Positions 35,901 through 46,329 of a stretch of DNA of 64,000 nt are shown piece after piece. Position 1 is the stretch's first letter. Every line of letters starts with the position of its first letter. A program made the position numbers and the translations under genes. The stretch lies in contig JBAMJR010000013.1 in NCBI GenBank assembly GCA_038501785.1, positions 3,216,001 through 3,280,000 on the forward strand. The letters run 5' to 3'. The notes under the pieces were generated by a model that saw nothing but the letters and a program-made list of their open reading frames with translations, did no database searches and was not told the origin of the DNA. The stretch is from Myoxocephalus aenaeus (Eukaryota > Chordata > Actinopteri > Perciformes > Cottidae).

Positions 35901-36993
35901 CGCCATCTGTACCTGTACCTGCTATGGAGGACAACAGGTGTGTAACACTGTGTGTGTGTGTGTGTGCATTCAAACCTATTCATTGCTGCCTCATGGGTAA
36001 TGTGTACTACCATCAGAACTGCATTATGGAGTCCTTGTGATCAGACTCTCCCTCCACCTCTTCAGGGCTGGCGTTGTGAGAACTGCAGAAGGCCGGGCGC
36101 ACACACGGATGTGGACGCTGACCTCCTTCAACCCGTTCATTCAGACGTCTTCGACCGTTACAGAGAAAACGCCCTACACAAACTGGTCAGTGTCTCACTA
36201 TGAGTTTTACGACTAATAATCTGCTCTAAACTGAAATAAAAAAAAACAATACATTGATATTACAATTTAGCCACAAATATGTACAGACCGTAGACGTACT
36301 CCAACAACGTTACACTTGAATTGAATACGACTTTGTTTCATTCATCTCTATTATTATATTGTTGAATTTAATGCCACAGTATGTTAGTTCTGAAAATTCT
36401 CTTTTATTAATTAAACCTGTTCCATAAGCATTAAGTATTAGATTCAGCATAGTTTTGGTGATCTGTAATTTATGTATTTATTTATATACAGCAGGGTTTC
36501 CCAAACAGTTTTTCTGGAGACACTTTTGTTTAAATTGTGAGAAGAGCAAATTCTCGCATAAATGAACGTTCCTGACAATTTTTGCTCCCATTTCCACATT
36601 ATTCCACATATTAAATAAAACATTTCAAATTGACTAAATCAAATTGACTAAATCACAACTTTAATAGTAGAATATATGCTTTCTTATTGTATTTTACGTC
36701 ATAAGTAGATATATCAGTTCAATATTAATGTCCAAGCTCCCTCATGTGGCTCAAAGGTGTACTGCAGACATAAATGTAAAATGAAAGACCAGAAAATAAA
36801 TTCTGCTGCCTTATTTGGTGACCCTAATAAAATGTCGCGACCCAGTCTTTGGGAATGACTGATTTAGAAGATGTTGCTTTAAATATTTCCTTCTCTTCTT
36901 GTCCTGCCCTTCTCTGCTCTCCAGAACATCCAATGTCCGATTGAATGTTTGAGGCCGGATCTGCTTGCAGACGCCATCAACCCCTCAGAGTAA
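8164..36993 (+). CDS. fn1: Fibronectin, full gene (49 coding exons)
   Basis: Fibronectin is a secreted dimeric glycoprotein of the extracellular matrix that binds integrins, fibrin, collagen and heparin. The exons stay in frame throughout (7,518 nt, 2,505 residues; human full form about 2,477). Module order matches vertebrate FN1: signal/propeptide, I1-6, II1-2, I7-9, III1-7, EDB, III8-11, EDA, III12-14, V, III15, I10-12, C-terminal Cys pair. Coding exons: 8164-8296, 9359-9484, 9609-9746, 10081-10212, 10425-10562, 11260-11418, 12025-12222, 12431-12613, 13426-13602, 16939-17094, 17493-17621, 17860-18003, 21246-21367, 21526-21694, 22022-22207, 22443-22568, 22807-22896, 23021-23215, 24299-24577, 24799-25062, 25177-25271, 25664-25832, 25979-26065, 26443-26634, 27287-27559, 28175-28289, 28434-28510, 28597-28686, 28835-29101, 29224-29340, 29563-29727, 29834-29989, 30114-30227, 30349-30618, 30809-31020, 31327-31414, 31635-31820, 31975-32064, 32285-32476, 32596-32685, 33011-33119, 33264-33483, 33801-33971, 34060-34198, 34464-34631, 35485-35610, 35831-35937, 36066-36185, 36925-36993. 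Teleosts have two fn1 paralogues; which one this is cannot be decided here. Confidence 0.97.
8636..8664. repeat. (CAA)n microsatellite in fn1 intron 1
   Basis: About nine CAA units in the first fn1 intron. A simple repeat with no coding role; its reading as leucine or asparagine runs is artefactual. Confidence 0.9.
9359..11418 (+). CDS. fn1: fn1 type I modules 1-5 (assembly and fibrin domain)
   Basis: Five exons, one per type I module: 9359-9484, 9609-9746, 10081-10212, 10425-10562 and 11260-11418 (residues 45-275). Each carries the four-cysteine type I pattern, with strings such as CTCIGSGRGKISC and CVCLGNGKGEWTC. This N-terminal 30-kDa region drives matrix assembly and binds fibrin, heparin and bacterial adhesins. 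The IGD motifs of I3 (KIGDTW) and I5 (RIGDTW) are kept, as is NGR in I5 (GNGRGEW). All exons are phase 1-1. Confidence 0.95.
12025..18003 (+). CDS. fn1: fn1 gelatin/collagen-binding domain (I6, II1, II2, I7-I9)
   Basis: Exons 12025-12222 (I6), 12431-12613 (II1), 13426-13602 (II2), 16939-17094 (I7), 17493-17621 (I8) and 17860-18003 (I9); residues 276-604. The two type II modules show the kringle-like pattern CxFPFLYKGKTYHSC and CQFPYLYNGRNYTDC. This is the gelatin-binding region. The IGD motifs usual in I7 and I9 read MGE and IGE here. The introns after II2 (3.3 kb) and after I9 (3.2 kb) are the largest in the gene; neither holds a coding exon I can recognise. Read-through into the second gives a quick stop at 18012. 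Confidence 0.95.
18849..18887. repeat. (CA)n microsatellite in fn1 intron 12
   Basis: Dinucleotide tract of about 39 bases immediately after a short (TG) run, so the pair forms a small inverted repeat. It lies in the large intron between I9 and III1. Confidence 0.9.
19468..19522. repeat. (TG)n-(CG)n tract in fn1 intron 12
   Basis: A (TG)n run of about 48 bases ends in GCGCGCGC. Alternating purine-pyrimidine sequence of this kind can adopt Z-DNA. No coding role. Confidence 0.9.
21246..26634 (+). CDS. fn1: fn1 type III modules 1-7
   Basis: Residues 605-1262. III1 = 21246-21367 + 21526-21694; III2 = 22022-22207 + 22443-22568; III3 = 22807-22896 + 23021-23215; III4 = 24299-24577; III5 = 24799-25062; III6 = 25177-25271 + 25664-25832; III7 = 25979-26065 + 26443-26634. 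III1 keeps PGHLNSYTISGLKPG and III2 keeps the SVTEITSSSFV signature. III4 and III5 are each encoded by one exon, whereas mammalian type III modules other than III9, EDA and EDB use two. The KLDAPT-type integrin motif at the start of III5 reads KPDAPT. Confidence 0.93.
26126..26185 (-). mobile_element. LINE tail fragment, reverse orientation, in fn1 intron
   Basis: The string 'cttcaaatcagctttattggccacgttgctcttacatacacaa' is the reverse complement of the usual fish LINE tail (gtatgtgtgaa...ggccaataaagctgattt). It lies in the intron that splits III7. Only the tail is seen, without coding sequence. Family name not assigned. Confidence 0.5.
27287..27559 (+). CDS. fn1: fn1 extra domain B (EDB/EIIIB), cassette exon
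   Basis: A single 273-nt exon encodes exactly 91 residues (1263-1353), the length of mammalian EDB. It keeps strings such as YRITVVAAGE and EPGIDYDISVIT, almost unchanged from mammals. Both boundaries are phase 1, so skipping leaves the frame intact. EDB is the classic alternatively spliced module included in embryonic and remodelling tissue. Flanking introns are 652 and 615 bases; whether it is alternatively spliced here is inferred from homology and phase. Confidence 0.95.
28175..29727 (+). CDS. fn1: fn1 cell-binding region (III8, III9, III10 with RGDS)
   Basis: III8 = 28175-28289 + 28434-28510 + 28597-28686; III9 = 28835-29101; III10 = 29224-29340 + 29563-29727 (residues 1354-1630). The integrin motif RGDS is at 29676-29687 (R at about residue 1614) in TGRGDSPAS, exactly as in mammals. 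The III9 synergy motif PHSRN reads PPSRN (28981-28995). III8 has three exons, with an extra 144-bp intron between SFLI and RYHP; mammals use two. III9 is a single exon, as in mammals. Confidence 0.95.
29834..30227 (+). CDS. fn1: fn1 type III module 11
   Basis: Two exons (29834-29989 and 30114-30227), residues 1631-1720. Similar to mammalian III11, with DNSVTVRW, GYRVTGVPRNG and TVEYVLSVYA. It links the RGD module to EDA. It begins with the usual phase-1 junction and ends NALT before the EDA intron. Confidence 0.92.
30349..30618 (+). CDS. fn1: fn1 extra domain A (EDA/EIIIA), cassette exon
   Basis: One 270-nt exon, exactly 90 residues (1721-1810), the length of mammalian EDA, starting NIDRPKDLTFSDID. 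Both ends are phase 1, so it can be skipped in frame. In mammals the EDGIHEL loop binds integrins alpha4beta1 and alpha9beta1; here the matching loop reads EEGEREL (30465-30485), so that contact may be altered. EDA inclusion marks cellular fibronectin; splicing choice here is inferred. Confidence 0.94.
30809..32685 (+). CDS. fn1: fn1 heparin-II region (III12-III14)
   Basis: III12 = 30809-31020 + 31327-31414; III13 = 31635-31820 + 31975-32064; III14 = 32285-32476 + 32596-32685 (residues 1811-2096). The heparin-binding PPRRAR string of III13 is kept as PPRRVR. III12 carries an LTG tripeptide repeated three times (30898-30924) before GYRV, where mammals have one LTG. III14 lacks the IDAPS motif. 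The acceptor of the last exon (ttgaccaaag) has a poor pyrimidine tract. Confidence 0.93.
33011..33483 (+). CDS. fn1: fn1 variable (V/IIICS) region, two exons
   Basis: Exon 33011-33119 encodes the CS1-like part, with PELPQLPVPH and the alpha4-integrin motif LDV at 33088-33096 (DILDVPES). Exon 33264-33483 encodes a Gly/Gln/Pro-rich segment without a REDV motif. In mammals V is one block joined to the first half of III15, with alternative acceptors. Here it is cut by two introns, and the phases (entry 1, middle 2, exit 0) mean that skipping either or both exons breaks the frame. Confidence 0.88.
33801..36993 (+). CDS. fn1: fn1 C-terminal region (III15, I10-I12, dimer tail)
   Basis: III15 = 33801-33971 + 34060-34198; I10 = 34464-34631; I11 = 35485-35610; I12 = 35831-35937 + 36066-36185; tail = 36925-36993. 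Type I hallmarks are clear (YHEVGSEWERMSETGFKLWC, YRVGEKWDRQ, CTCLGNGKGEFKC). This is the C-terminal fibrin-binding site. The last exon keeps CPIEC, whose two cysteines form the antiparallel interchain disulfides of the dimer. TAA stop at 36991-36993. The donor after 36185 is GTCAGT, slightly off consensus. Confidence 0.94.
34930..35085. repeat. Possible interspersed repeat in fn1 intron
   Basis: The text 'cagaaagctaagctaagctaactggctagcg' followed by 'gagctaacacggcaataccagaaactgagatc' resembles a dispersed fish repeat with AGCTA units. It is non-coding and lies between the I10 and I11 exons. Borders and class are uncertain. Confidence 0.35.
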
Positions 36994-38365
36994 AGGAGAG
37001 GGGCCCATGAGTAAAGGAGGATGAAGAAGTGAGAACTCCGACAGCGTTGATACCACTTCAAGAAGGAAGCCTCCTCCTGTTTTCATTAAAAGAAGACATT
37101 TCCATCAGATCTTTGCCTTAAAGGTTTCCCCTCACTAAATTTAAGTGCCTTAACAAGACTTTTCTACACCCACCTCTGTGCCTTTTCAAAGATGTGTTCA
37201 ACTTTTTCACGTTGGTTGTGATCCTTTGTTCTCGTTATTAGAAGAAAAAAAAGGATTTCTTCATCCAAGGACTTTTTTCAATTCTTTTTTTTTTTACATC
37301 AATCTAGAGCACAAATCCTGCTGCTTTTATCACCTCAAACCTGCCTACCCCCAAACAAACTGTTGACACACTCGCACATACCGGATGCAGTGTTGTTGTG
37401 TATTTTTTACTGTTGGGACTTTTCAAAAGTATTTCAAAAACATTTTAAAACATTCCATGACCATTGTCTTCCTCTGACCAAGACAAAACACACCAAATGT
37501 GTCTGATTTGATATAAATATGTTCCCTGATGACTGTATATGTGTTACATTCCCCATTATTTTGAGTCTCACTAATGAATATTTAGAAAATCTTGGCTCTC
37601 TAGACATTTCAATATCAACAGAGTGAGCTTATTGTAAACAAACTCATCGCCATATAGTATTTTTACAGTTGTCCTTTCTCAGCTTGACTGCCCGAGATAG
37701 ATATGACAGTTAAAGTCAGATTTTGATGAGACTGTTTGTTTGTATTAACTTGAATCAACATTCTTTGGAATGAAGGAGATCACAGTGGTAAAAGCTGCAA
37801 GTGTCCTGTCTGCCTCTCTGCCGTCAGTGTCCTGCTATTTGGATGAGCAGAGCAACGGGTCACTAAGAGTTCTCTTTAGATTACAAGAAAATCAAAACAA
37901 CAAATTTTCCTTAAAAAGATAAGCACTGTTACTTTTGAGTTTGTATTACAAAACGTTGCCTTGCTATTATCGCAGTATAGGCTCTTGAAGTCAACATGTA
38001 GATGTGATTCTGTGATCTGTAGTGTGGATAATTTAAAAGTAGATTTGGTATAGCGCCTATGAAATCTATAACGCAAAAGCGGACTGACCAAAAGTGAAAC
38101 TGTTATTTTAACAACAACAAAAAGATTGGAAAATGTGCCTTTTTATTTCCAAGTGAAATGGATTTCAATTACATACATGTTTGTATTTTTAGTTTCTTTT
38201 TTTTAAATTAATTTCTTTTATTTATCCCTTTTTTATTCAGGCATTTTGTTCAATGCTTTTTTGGGGTGTACACTTTATTTTTGATTAACATGTTTTTATA
38301 TTGTTGGTGCCAAAATCTGAACTACTGTAGACTGAATATTTTTAATAAACTGAAAAAAAACAGCC
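36994..38365 (+). terminator. fn1: fn1 3'UTR and polyadenylation signal
   Basis: About 1.37 kb of AU-rich sequence follows the stop, without a further coding exon. AATAAA lies at 38344-38349, followed by an A-run and a GT-rich stretch (gtgtgtccattgttgtcg), a good cleavage context. The cleavage site is therefore expected near 38360. No earlier perfect AATAAA stands out in the UTR. Confidence 0.75.
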
Positions 38366-39242
38366 AAATGTGTGTCCATTGTTGTCGTTTTTTGTCGGGA
38401 GAGAATTTATATTTTCCAGATTATTACTTAAGGAAGGCTGATATGCAGACATTCATTAACTTTTGAACATGTGTACAAGAAACAACAGGTTATGTTTTTT
38501 TGTAAGATCTGAATTGATTGACAGACAAAATACAAGTCGATTATAACCTCTGTAACAACCACACATAAATTCATGCAATATAAAATAAGGATTTTGAGCC
38601 AGCTTTCGATTCCACGAGCCCTTTGACACGTGCTTTTATTCTGAAAATCAAGAGAAACACCGGAACTCACTCTCCCCTGTGTCGTGGGATCTCTGTGTTC
38701 TGCCTGGTTTCCGGTTAAAGCGTCTTTCCTTCAGAATAGGGTTGCGGGAAATCGTTTAGTACAAATATGGACTAAATAGCTTACATTAATACTATTGCCA
38801 GAAAGATAACACACGCCCATACATCAGCCTATCTGGGTTTCCTCTCGTGGTACTGTAATATTCTTCCTGGGACCATAACACACACATAGTATGTGTAATT
38901 TGTCGACTATTGAGGACCTATTTTTAAAACGGATTGTTGATAAACGTCAGTTCCTGCAGGCTGGTACTTCAGCATATTTTTGCACTCATTAGCCTACGTA
39001 GGCGTCATGAAAAAACAAAAAATAATAAACGCTCTAAACAATTTCGATGAACCTCTAGACCTGACGTTGATTGTTAATGACAAGAAGAAGAAAAGAAAAA
39101 AAACAATATATCGGAAAAAAACATCCGAGTGGGTGTGTGATGCTTTTATTTTGACGAAATCAGAGCGGAAGTGTTGTTTTCCCCGACGAAGCCGCGAAGA
39201 GACCAGGCTGCAACTTCGACGGAACTCCTGAAAACAGACGAG
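38366..39242 (+). promoter_or_regulatory. umps: fn1-umps intergenic gap with umps promoter
   Basis: About 880 bases separate the fn1 polyadenylation site from the umps ATG. The last 80 bases turn GC-rich and contain GCGGAAGTG (39165-39173), an ETS-type site common in TATA-less housekeeping promoters. No TATA box is near it. The umps start site is probably just downstream, giving a 5'UTR of a few tens of bases. The rest shows no feature I recognise. Confidence 0.45.
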
Positions 39243-40053
39243 ATGGAGAACATTTCCATAGAAAGTTTAATCCTGAAGCTCCACGACGTGAACGGGGTGA
39301 AGTTCGGGGAGTACAAGCTGAAGAGCGGCCTGCTGACACCCATTTACATCGACCTGAGGGTGCTGGTGTCCCACCCAGCGCTCATGAACCAGGTACACAC
39401 GTGCGTGTAAACTCCTCGCTCTCTGCAACCGGACGAACTACGTCACGCGCGTGTAGGGCTGCATGTTGTCGTAGAGTTAGTCGCGTTGAAATGCAACCAT
39501 TTGAAAGGCCCTCGTGAGCAATTGACTGAAAAGTTGCAGAGTTAATCACCTCGAGAAGGTCTCCGAAAAAAAAAATGGATTCCAACCCGTCATTAACCAC
39601 TAATTAACAGGGTGTAAACATGTGATTGGCGTGGCCCTCACCTACAACTCTGCCACATTTAAGTTTCGTTTCTTTTCTGGTTTTCACGTGCAGGTGTCGA
39701 GTCTTCTCTACCAGCGGGTGCAAGAAGAGGGACTTCAGTTTGACACCGTGTGTGGGGTTCCCTACACAGCCCTGCCTCTGGCCACGATCATCTGCTCTAG
39801 AAATGAACTGCCCATGCTCATCAGGCGGAAGGAGGCCAAGGACTATGGTGTGTTTGTGGTTAATTGTCTCAAATCAGAATGGTGACATGTATCTGAGCCT
39901 AAACTCATTTAATATTGAAAACATAATCTCCCTGTCAAGTATAGACCAGATCCAGATTATGATATTCTCCCATTTGGACATGTTGACACCCCATGGAGCC
40001 TATATGGGTTTAAATGGTTTACCAGGGCCACAACTCTTGGCTATATTGGCTTA

Positions 40054-40136
<83 letters not shown>

Positions 40137-42988
40137 GTGTAAGTCTTTTCTCTCAACTGTCAAAGAGTGATACACCCTTTTAGATACACAAGTGGCACCA
40201 TGATATCTATGTTTTCTAAGACTACGCAGGAGCATTTTTTTTTACCCATGTGATTGATAGCTGATTAAGCGCCTTAGATAAGTGAATTGTTTCTTATAAA
40301 GAACAGTGGACGTTGACCTGTTTGATAGCGTTAGACGCATCTCCGGCCCTGACAGGACAATCCTAGAAAACCACACGCGTCCTGAATGTGAAGTTTCTCA
40401 ACTTGGCTATTGCAATTGTAGTTGACGTGTTCTTGTGAATCAGCAGAAATGTCCGCCTTCACCAAGGCCTTGCGCCAGAGTGAAAGTCTGTAAGGAAGAG
40501 GGACTGATAAGGCTCCCTTATATGTGACCCCCCACCCCCTAGGAACCAAGCGTCTGGTGGAGGGCTCGTTTCGGGAGGGGGACACGTGTCTGATCATCGA
40601 GGACACTGTGACCAGCGGCAGCAGCATCCTGGAGACGGCTGAAGTGCTCTACAAAGAGGGCCTGAAGGTGGGGATGATGATATAACGTGGATTGCTTTTG
40701 TTTAAATGATCACTGTAACGGTCATACGAGCCCGTTAAGTACTGTAGTAATGTTACCGCGGCTGTAATCGTCTTTTTTTTAAATCTTTATTTGTTGCAGG
40801 TGACCGATGCCGTTGTGCTAATGGACAGAGAGCAAGGCGCCGCCGAGATGTTGGCGTCTCGAGGAATCAGGCTCCATCCCGTCGTCTCCATGTTCAAGCT
40901 GCTCGAGGTGCTGCAGGCGGCCAAGCGCATCGACGCCAAAACCGCCCAAAGCACCAAAACGTTCATCCTGGACAACAACACCTTCAGGTACAGTCACACT
41001 GTGTGTGTGTGTGTGTGTGTGTGGATTATTTATTTATTCATCCCCAGGGGGAAATGTGGTTGTGGCAGCAGAAAGCAAAGTTACATAGGAGACATACAAA
41101 TATTATTAAGTATGAAAAATACTCCATTTATACAATAAATTAGCATAATGTATTCAATTTGAGAAAATTCTATACAGTGAAATAGAAGTATGTACAGTGA
41201 CTAACTAAACGACAAAAGCGGTGCTACGGTTATTGATCTTGATGTTGACTCAATTGATGGAGGATCTGGCCAGAGGTGATTTATTATAAAGTCTTAAGTG
41301 TGCGTGTGTGCATAGTAACGCTGCAACTTTCCTCTTTCAGTCCAAGGGATGATAACGGCAATGGGATCCCTGCCACCAAGAAGGCGTGTGTGGAGAAGAA
41401 CATCGAGCTGAGCTACGCAGACAGAGCCAAACTACCAAGTATGTGGTCTTCTGACTTCCTAGTACGGTAATGTGTATGGAAGACTTAACACCAATACTTT
41501 TCCCCTCTTGTGGCCCAGCGGCGTGTGTTTTAGTTGAAAGCATTTCTAAATGTTATTCTCCGTTTCTAACCCATTACTTTGTTCAGAGGCGTTCTGAAGC
41601 CCTTCACTCAGCATCTCCCACCCCCTTTTGTCTGCAGACGTTCACCCTCTGGCGTCCAAGCTGCTGAAGACCATGGAGGAGAAGCGGTCAAACCTCTGCG
41701 TGTCCGCCGATGTGACGAGCAGCGAGGAGCTCCTTCGGCTGGCGGACTCTCTCGGTCCCTCCATCTGCATGCTGAAGACCCACGTAGACATCCTGAAGGT
41801 CGGGGCGTGAAACCAGTTCACGTTTGACAAGAACAACACTGTCGGGACAATTAATCAAATGGTGTTCTTGCGTCTGCCAACAGGACTACACGCAGGCCTT
41901 CGGCCAGAAACTGCAGGCGTTGGCCGAGAAGCACAACTTCCTCATCTTCGAGGATCGCAAGTTTGCCGACATTGGGAACACGGTCAAGCATCAGTATGAA
42001 GGTGAGAGGATTTTTAAGCTCATGTGTGAAATACAACCGTCTTCAAGGGGACATTTGAGAAACTGTGCTTTGTTCGTATTTTTTTTGAGCATCGTCATCC
42101 TTTTTTTTCCCCAGGTGGGTTGTACCAGATCTCATCTTGGTCCCACATAGTGAACGCCCATGCGGTGCCGGGGCCCGGGGTGGTGAAGGGCCTGAGTGCG
42201 GTAGGGAAGCCTCTGGGCCGAGGCTGTTTGCTCATAGCACAGATGAGCTCCCAGGGGTCACTGGCTACTGGTGAATACACACAGGCGGTGGTAAGCATGT
42301 CTCTGCATTTTCTCTGTTTACGCAGATTATAGTACATGGTTCGTGGTTTGGGTTCACAGTTTATCTCCGTTACCTGTTCTCTTTCCAGCTGACGATGGCA
42401 GAGGAGCAGTCAGACTTTGTGATTGGGTTTATCTGTGGCTCTAAGATCTCCAAGAGGCCAGAGTTCATCCACATGACCCCTGGGGTGCAGATGCAGGCCG
42501 GAGGTAAATTTGACTTCATTAAAAAAAATGTTTTTAATAGTCTCTCAATTATATTAGCCTATGACACAGTTTTACTATTGTTTGCATCCCCTAGTAGTAA
42601 TGTTACTACCATTTAAAACTGTCTTTCCAATAGTTTGATGACTTTCAACTCACTTTATTGTTGGTGTTGTGGCTCCTCTTTAACACTAGGGGGAGCTATA
42701 GTATAATACATTATTTCTGGGCGAGCTATTAATAGTCGTCCTCTTGCTCCTCAACAAGCTCCCCCTTTCTTGGTCTCACCCATTCCCCCCCCCCATCCCT
42801 CTCTTACAGGTGATGGGTTGGGCCAGCAGTACAGCACCCCAGAGGAAGTCCTCTACAACAAAGGCTCTGATGTCATCATCGTCGGTCGGGGTATCCTGGA
42901 GGCCCCTGATAGGCTGAAAGCTGCCGAGTCGTACAGAAAGTCAGGCTGGGAGTCTTACACAAAGAGACTGGGCCAGAGTGGCCAATAG
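39243..42988 (+). CDS. umps: Uridine 5'-monophosphate synthase (OPRT-ODC fusion)
   Basis: Bifunctional cytosolic enzyme for the last two steps of de novo pyrimidine synthesis: orotate phosphoribosyltransferase makes OMP, and OMP decarboxylase makes UMP. Coding exons: 39243-39392, 39694-39847, 40543-40667, 40800-40987, 41341-41438, 41638-41798, 41884-42001, 42115-42290, 42389-42503, 42810-42988. They total 1,464 nt, 487 residues (human 480). The N-terminal OPRT domain shows the PRPP loop CLIIEDTVTSGSS; the C-terminal domain shows KTHVDILKDY, the catalytic FEDRKFADIGNTVK and the phosphate-binding IIVGRGI. All junctions are GT-AG and in frame, and both domains look intact. The start is the first ATG of an uninterrupted frame (MENISIESLI). 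Confidence 0.96.
40057..40133. repeat. (TA)n microsatellite in umps intron 2
   Basis: An uninterrupted (TA) tract of about 77 bases in the intron between umps exons 2 and 3. Such tracts are unstable and difficult to assemble, so the length may be inexact. Confidence 0.95.
41020..41300 (-). mobile_element. Probable LINE 3' fragment, reverse orientation, in umps intron 4
   Basis: The start 'tggattatttatttattcatccccagggggaaatgtggttgtggcagcag' resembles the reversed 3' end of an L2-like fish LINE ('...atccccagggggaaattgtggttg'). The following sequence has no open frame. It fits within the 353-bp intron between exons 4 and 5. The far border is a guess. Confidence 0.45.
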
Positions 42989-43300
42989 GAGGTCGGGAGT
43001 GGCATCCGCATCGTTGCGTCCAATTTCAAATTGAACCTACAACTTTAATAAGGCATTCTACAAATTACCTTTTTTGAAGTATTTTTCTCTTTTATATTTC
43101 CGAGGAACACCAGTGTGCACACTGTTGTATACATAGATGCATATGTAGACACTTGCAGGAGGTACCTGGCAGGTGTGGGGAACCGGACACTTTACTGTGG
43201 AACATATGAAAATGCCAACTTTTTGATTCGGTCGTATTGATGAGCTGCTTTAACTGTCTTCCAATTCTCTCTTATCAATAAACTGCACGGCTTGACCTGA
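42989..43300 (+). terminator. umps: umps 3'UTR and polyadenylation signal
   Basis: The TAG stop ends at 42988. AATAAA at 43277-43282 gives a 3'UTR of about 310 bases. No competing signal is closer to the stop. Confidence 0.75.
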
Positions 43301-46300
43301 AGTCTATCTGCTGCGGTAGCTCTGACCAGATTTGGGAAAATGTCTCAGTATTCCTTTTAAGATTGCTTGAGTCGTCATTTCCTTGAGGAAGACTCCTGCT
43401 TTCAGTCAGCATTAAGGTTTTCTTTGCCACAAGCCCCCCGTTCCTGTGAATGATATCATATAATTGTTGCAAAACTAGACAACTTGGTTGTACGAATAAG
43501 CGTGGGCATTGCTAACACTTTTTAATGGTTGTGTAATATTTAGGTTGCTGGGAATTCTTGTCCAATCTGGGTCTCAAGCATCACTTACACTTTATGTCAG
43601 ACATACTTCTGGCTGCAAAGCAGTCTCGTTAACTCTATAACCAAATCTCTGCCGGTCGTTAGGGAACTCCAGCTCCACGCAGTATTGGGTTGATTTTAGA
43701 CTTGATAACACATGGAACAGCTTGCGCAGTCACAGTTCAGTAATGGATAATGGGTTTCAAATAATGTTTCTACTATGGTCTGGCCTGGCCTTTATTTTTT
43801 CTTAGAGGAACACTTTATGTAATGAATTCCATAAATCAACTCAAATGATGGCTTTTGATTTGATTGCAATGCAAAAAAATGGACCATTAGAACCGGGTTT
43901 AACATGCGAGATGTTTATTTTGTAGCCCCTTGGGTATTTTATACTACAAGATGGGGAAATGCTAAATGCAACCGGGGTCACCATAACTCCAAGAAGTCCA
44001 ATGCCGGCTGTCCATATTGCTTAACTTAAAATGGCAAATACTCAGGTAAAGACATATAGATTCAGTCATAATGGGATTTGATCAGTGATCTCAGTCGATT
44101 GCGTCTCCAAGAAGATGTTTTTTTAAGACCGGAGAAAATTCCCTTCGGTTTGTGACACCTCCCTTTAAAAGCAAACACATTTTGAATGAACGGCATGTCC
44201 TGGAGACATGACAGTTGTGTTTTAAACCTACATGCAATTATATCGTTTCATAACAGTCTTAATGGTTTCTCATACTGGGTTGTAACGTTTATCTAGCAGA
44301 GACGTTGTTGGGCTCTTTCCCCTCCATGTGCATTCCTGTTAGGACTGAAAGAAGACTATTTTTTTTTTTTGTAAAGTGAGACTGAATTCTTCGATAGATG
44401 TTCTGTTAAACATGGCGACGACTGAGCCAGCAGCTTGTGGCTAACGGTGCAATCAATGGCGTCAGAGTTAAGTCTTAAACTTGGGGCGCTGTTGTGCTTT
44501 AGCAACGGCCGTCCTCAACGGTAACCACCATATGAGCAGTGGAGCGGCCGGGGCACACAAACACACCAACGGGGAATCACGTGCACGCTTAGCCGGACCG
44601 GCTACACTAACGAAGCACAGAAAAGCTTGCGTTACATCACTCCATTATATCTCAAATCGTTGCCTGCTGCTCCATTAACGCTCTGAATTAGGAATTTAGC
44701 TTGTTTATGTGTAATTGACTGTTGACTTGTATAACTCCATATAAGGCTCCATAAAAGTTATATGAGAGATAAGTACTGAGCTGTGTATTATTAATGAAAA
44801 CAAATCAACTTGTTTTGACTCAATACAATACAACAGTTTGAAGCAATCACTTCTGATCCAATAAAACACTGTCAATTAGTCTTACAAAATCCTTGTGTTG
44901 TGATCACTACAAATAGTTGAATTTAATATAACATTGTCAACGATATTTAGTTGGTTTTGATCCACATTATATTTCATGAAATATAGCAAATGTGCAACAT
45001 TGTAAAATCCAGTAATTCTATGTAATTACTCTTAATGTTCATGTTCTGTCTATCTCACCTTTCCTTTTTAAACTACCCCTCATCTTCTCTGTGTTGTGCC
45101 TCCATGATGGTGAGAGCTTTGGGGAAAAGTCCAAATGAAAGCAGCAGGGGCTTTTAGTCCTGAGCATTAGTCAAACTTGGATCCTACAATTCCCATAATG
45201 CAACGTGATTGGATCTTTTAATAGACCTTCCCTGCCTGTTTAATTCTGTCTTCTTTTTTTTTTTTTTTTACATCAGACTAAAGCCCAATTTAGGATAAAT
45301 TACCTTGATGGCATACTTTTTTTCAGACTCGACAAAGCACCACCAGCAGAACAAGACATTAAACATCTGCTTTCACAAGCTAGGCAGCACTCACCATGAC
45401 TAATGAAGAGTTAATTTAATTTAAAGACAAGCAGTAAGTAACAGAATAGGTCCAACGCACAGATCTGTATACGATCTCTGATTGGTTGATTATCATTGTT
45501 CATGTTTTGTGAAACAGGTTCAGTTGTCTGTTGGGAAATAAAATTGCTTTTCATAACCTCGTTTTACAATTACCAATATTTATCTGTATTATTAAATACA
45601 TACATAGGCTCCTGAATTATTAAATCACCCAAAAATATCCAGATTCCATGATTCCATTACATTTCAGCTAAAGAGAATTAGGACACAGAGTCCAGCGCTA
45701 CTGTTATTGGACCAAGACCAACTCCCAAAACTGCCAACTGAACGTCATACATTTGTTTGGGGAAGTATGCATGCGTTCGGCTAAATAACTGCATCGTCAT
45801 GTCTCAGGTTGGATCTTCCCTTCAGTGGCAGTTTGAACCCGGAGCATTTTACCTGGTAGATTCCACAGAGAGATTTTTGTCTTCTTCCCAAAAGTTGTCG
45901 GGCAAGGTGAGCCACTCATCAGCAGAGAGTGATTTGCAAGTCATATGATATGGAAATAACGGCCCGAACAGGCTCTGGACAAATTGAGTCGTCAGGTAGT
46001 GACCTTACAATGCGCCTTTCTGCAGATCAACGCAGGCGCAAAGGTCAGACACGTTGCCTGGCACAGAGGAAGGAAGAGGAGGAGGAGGAGGGAGATGAGG
46101 GAGGGAGGGAGGGTGCTTTGGATGGAGGGAAAGGCTTGGTAAGAATAATGCATTGTGTGTGTGTGTGTGTGTGTGTGCGCCACCCCTCCCCCTTTATGTC
46201 AATATTGGATCAGAGCAACGCACCATGCAACAGGTGTCTGTGCATGCCCTGAGGATCATCCGTGTCGTTTTCATCCATGAGGGGTGGAGAGAGAAAAAGA

Positions 46301-46329
46301 GAGAGAGAGAGAGAGAGAGAGCACAGAGG

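Noticed and set aside
41470..41827. Overlapping small open frames in umps exon 6
   Set aside because: They are out-of-frame shadows of the decarboxylase domain.
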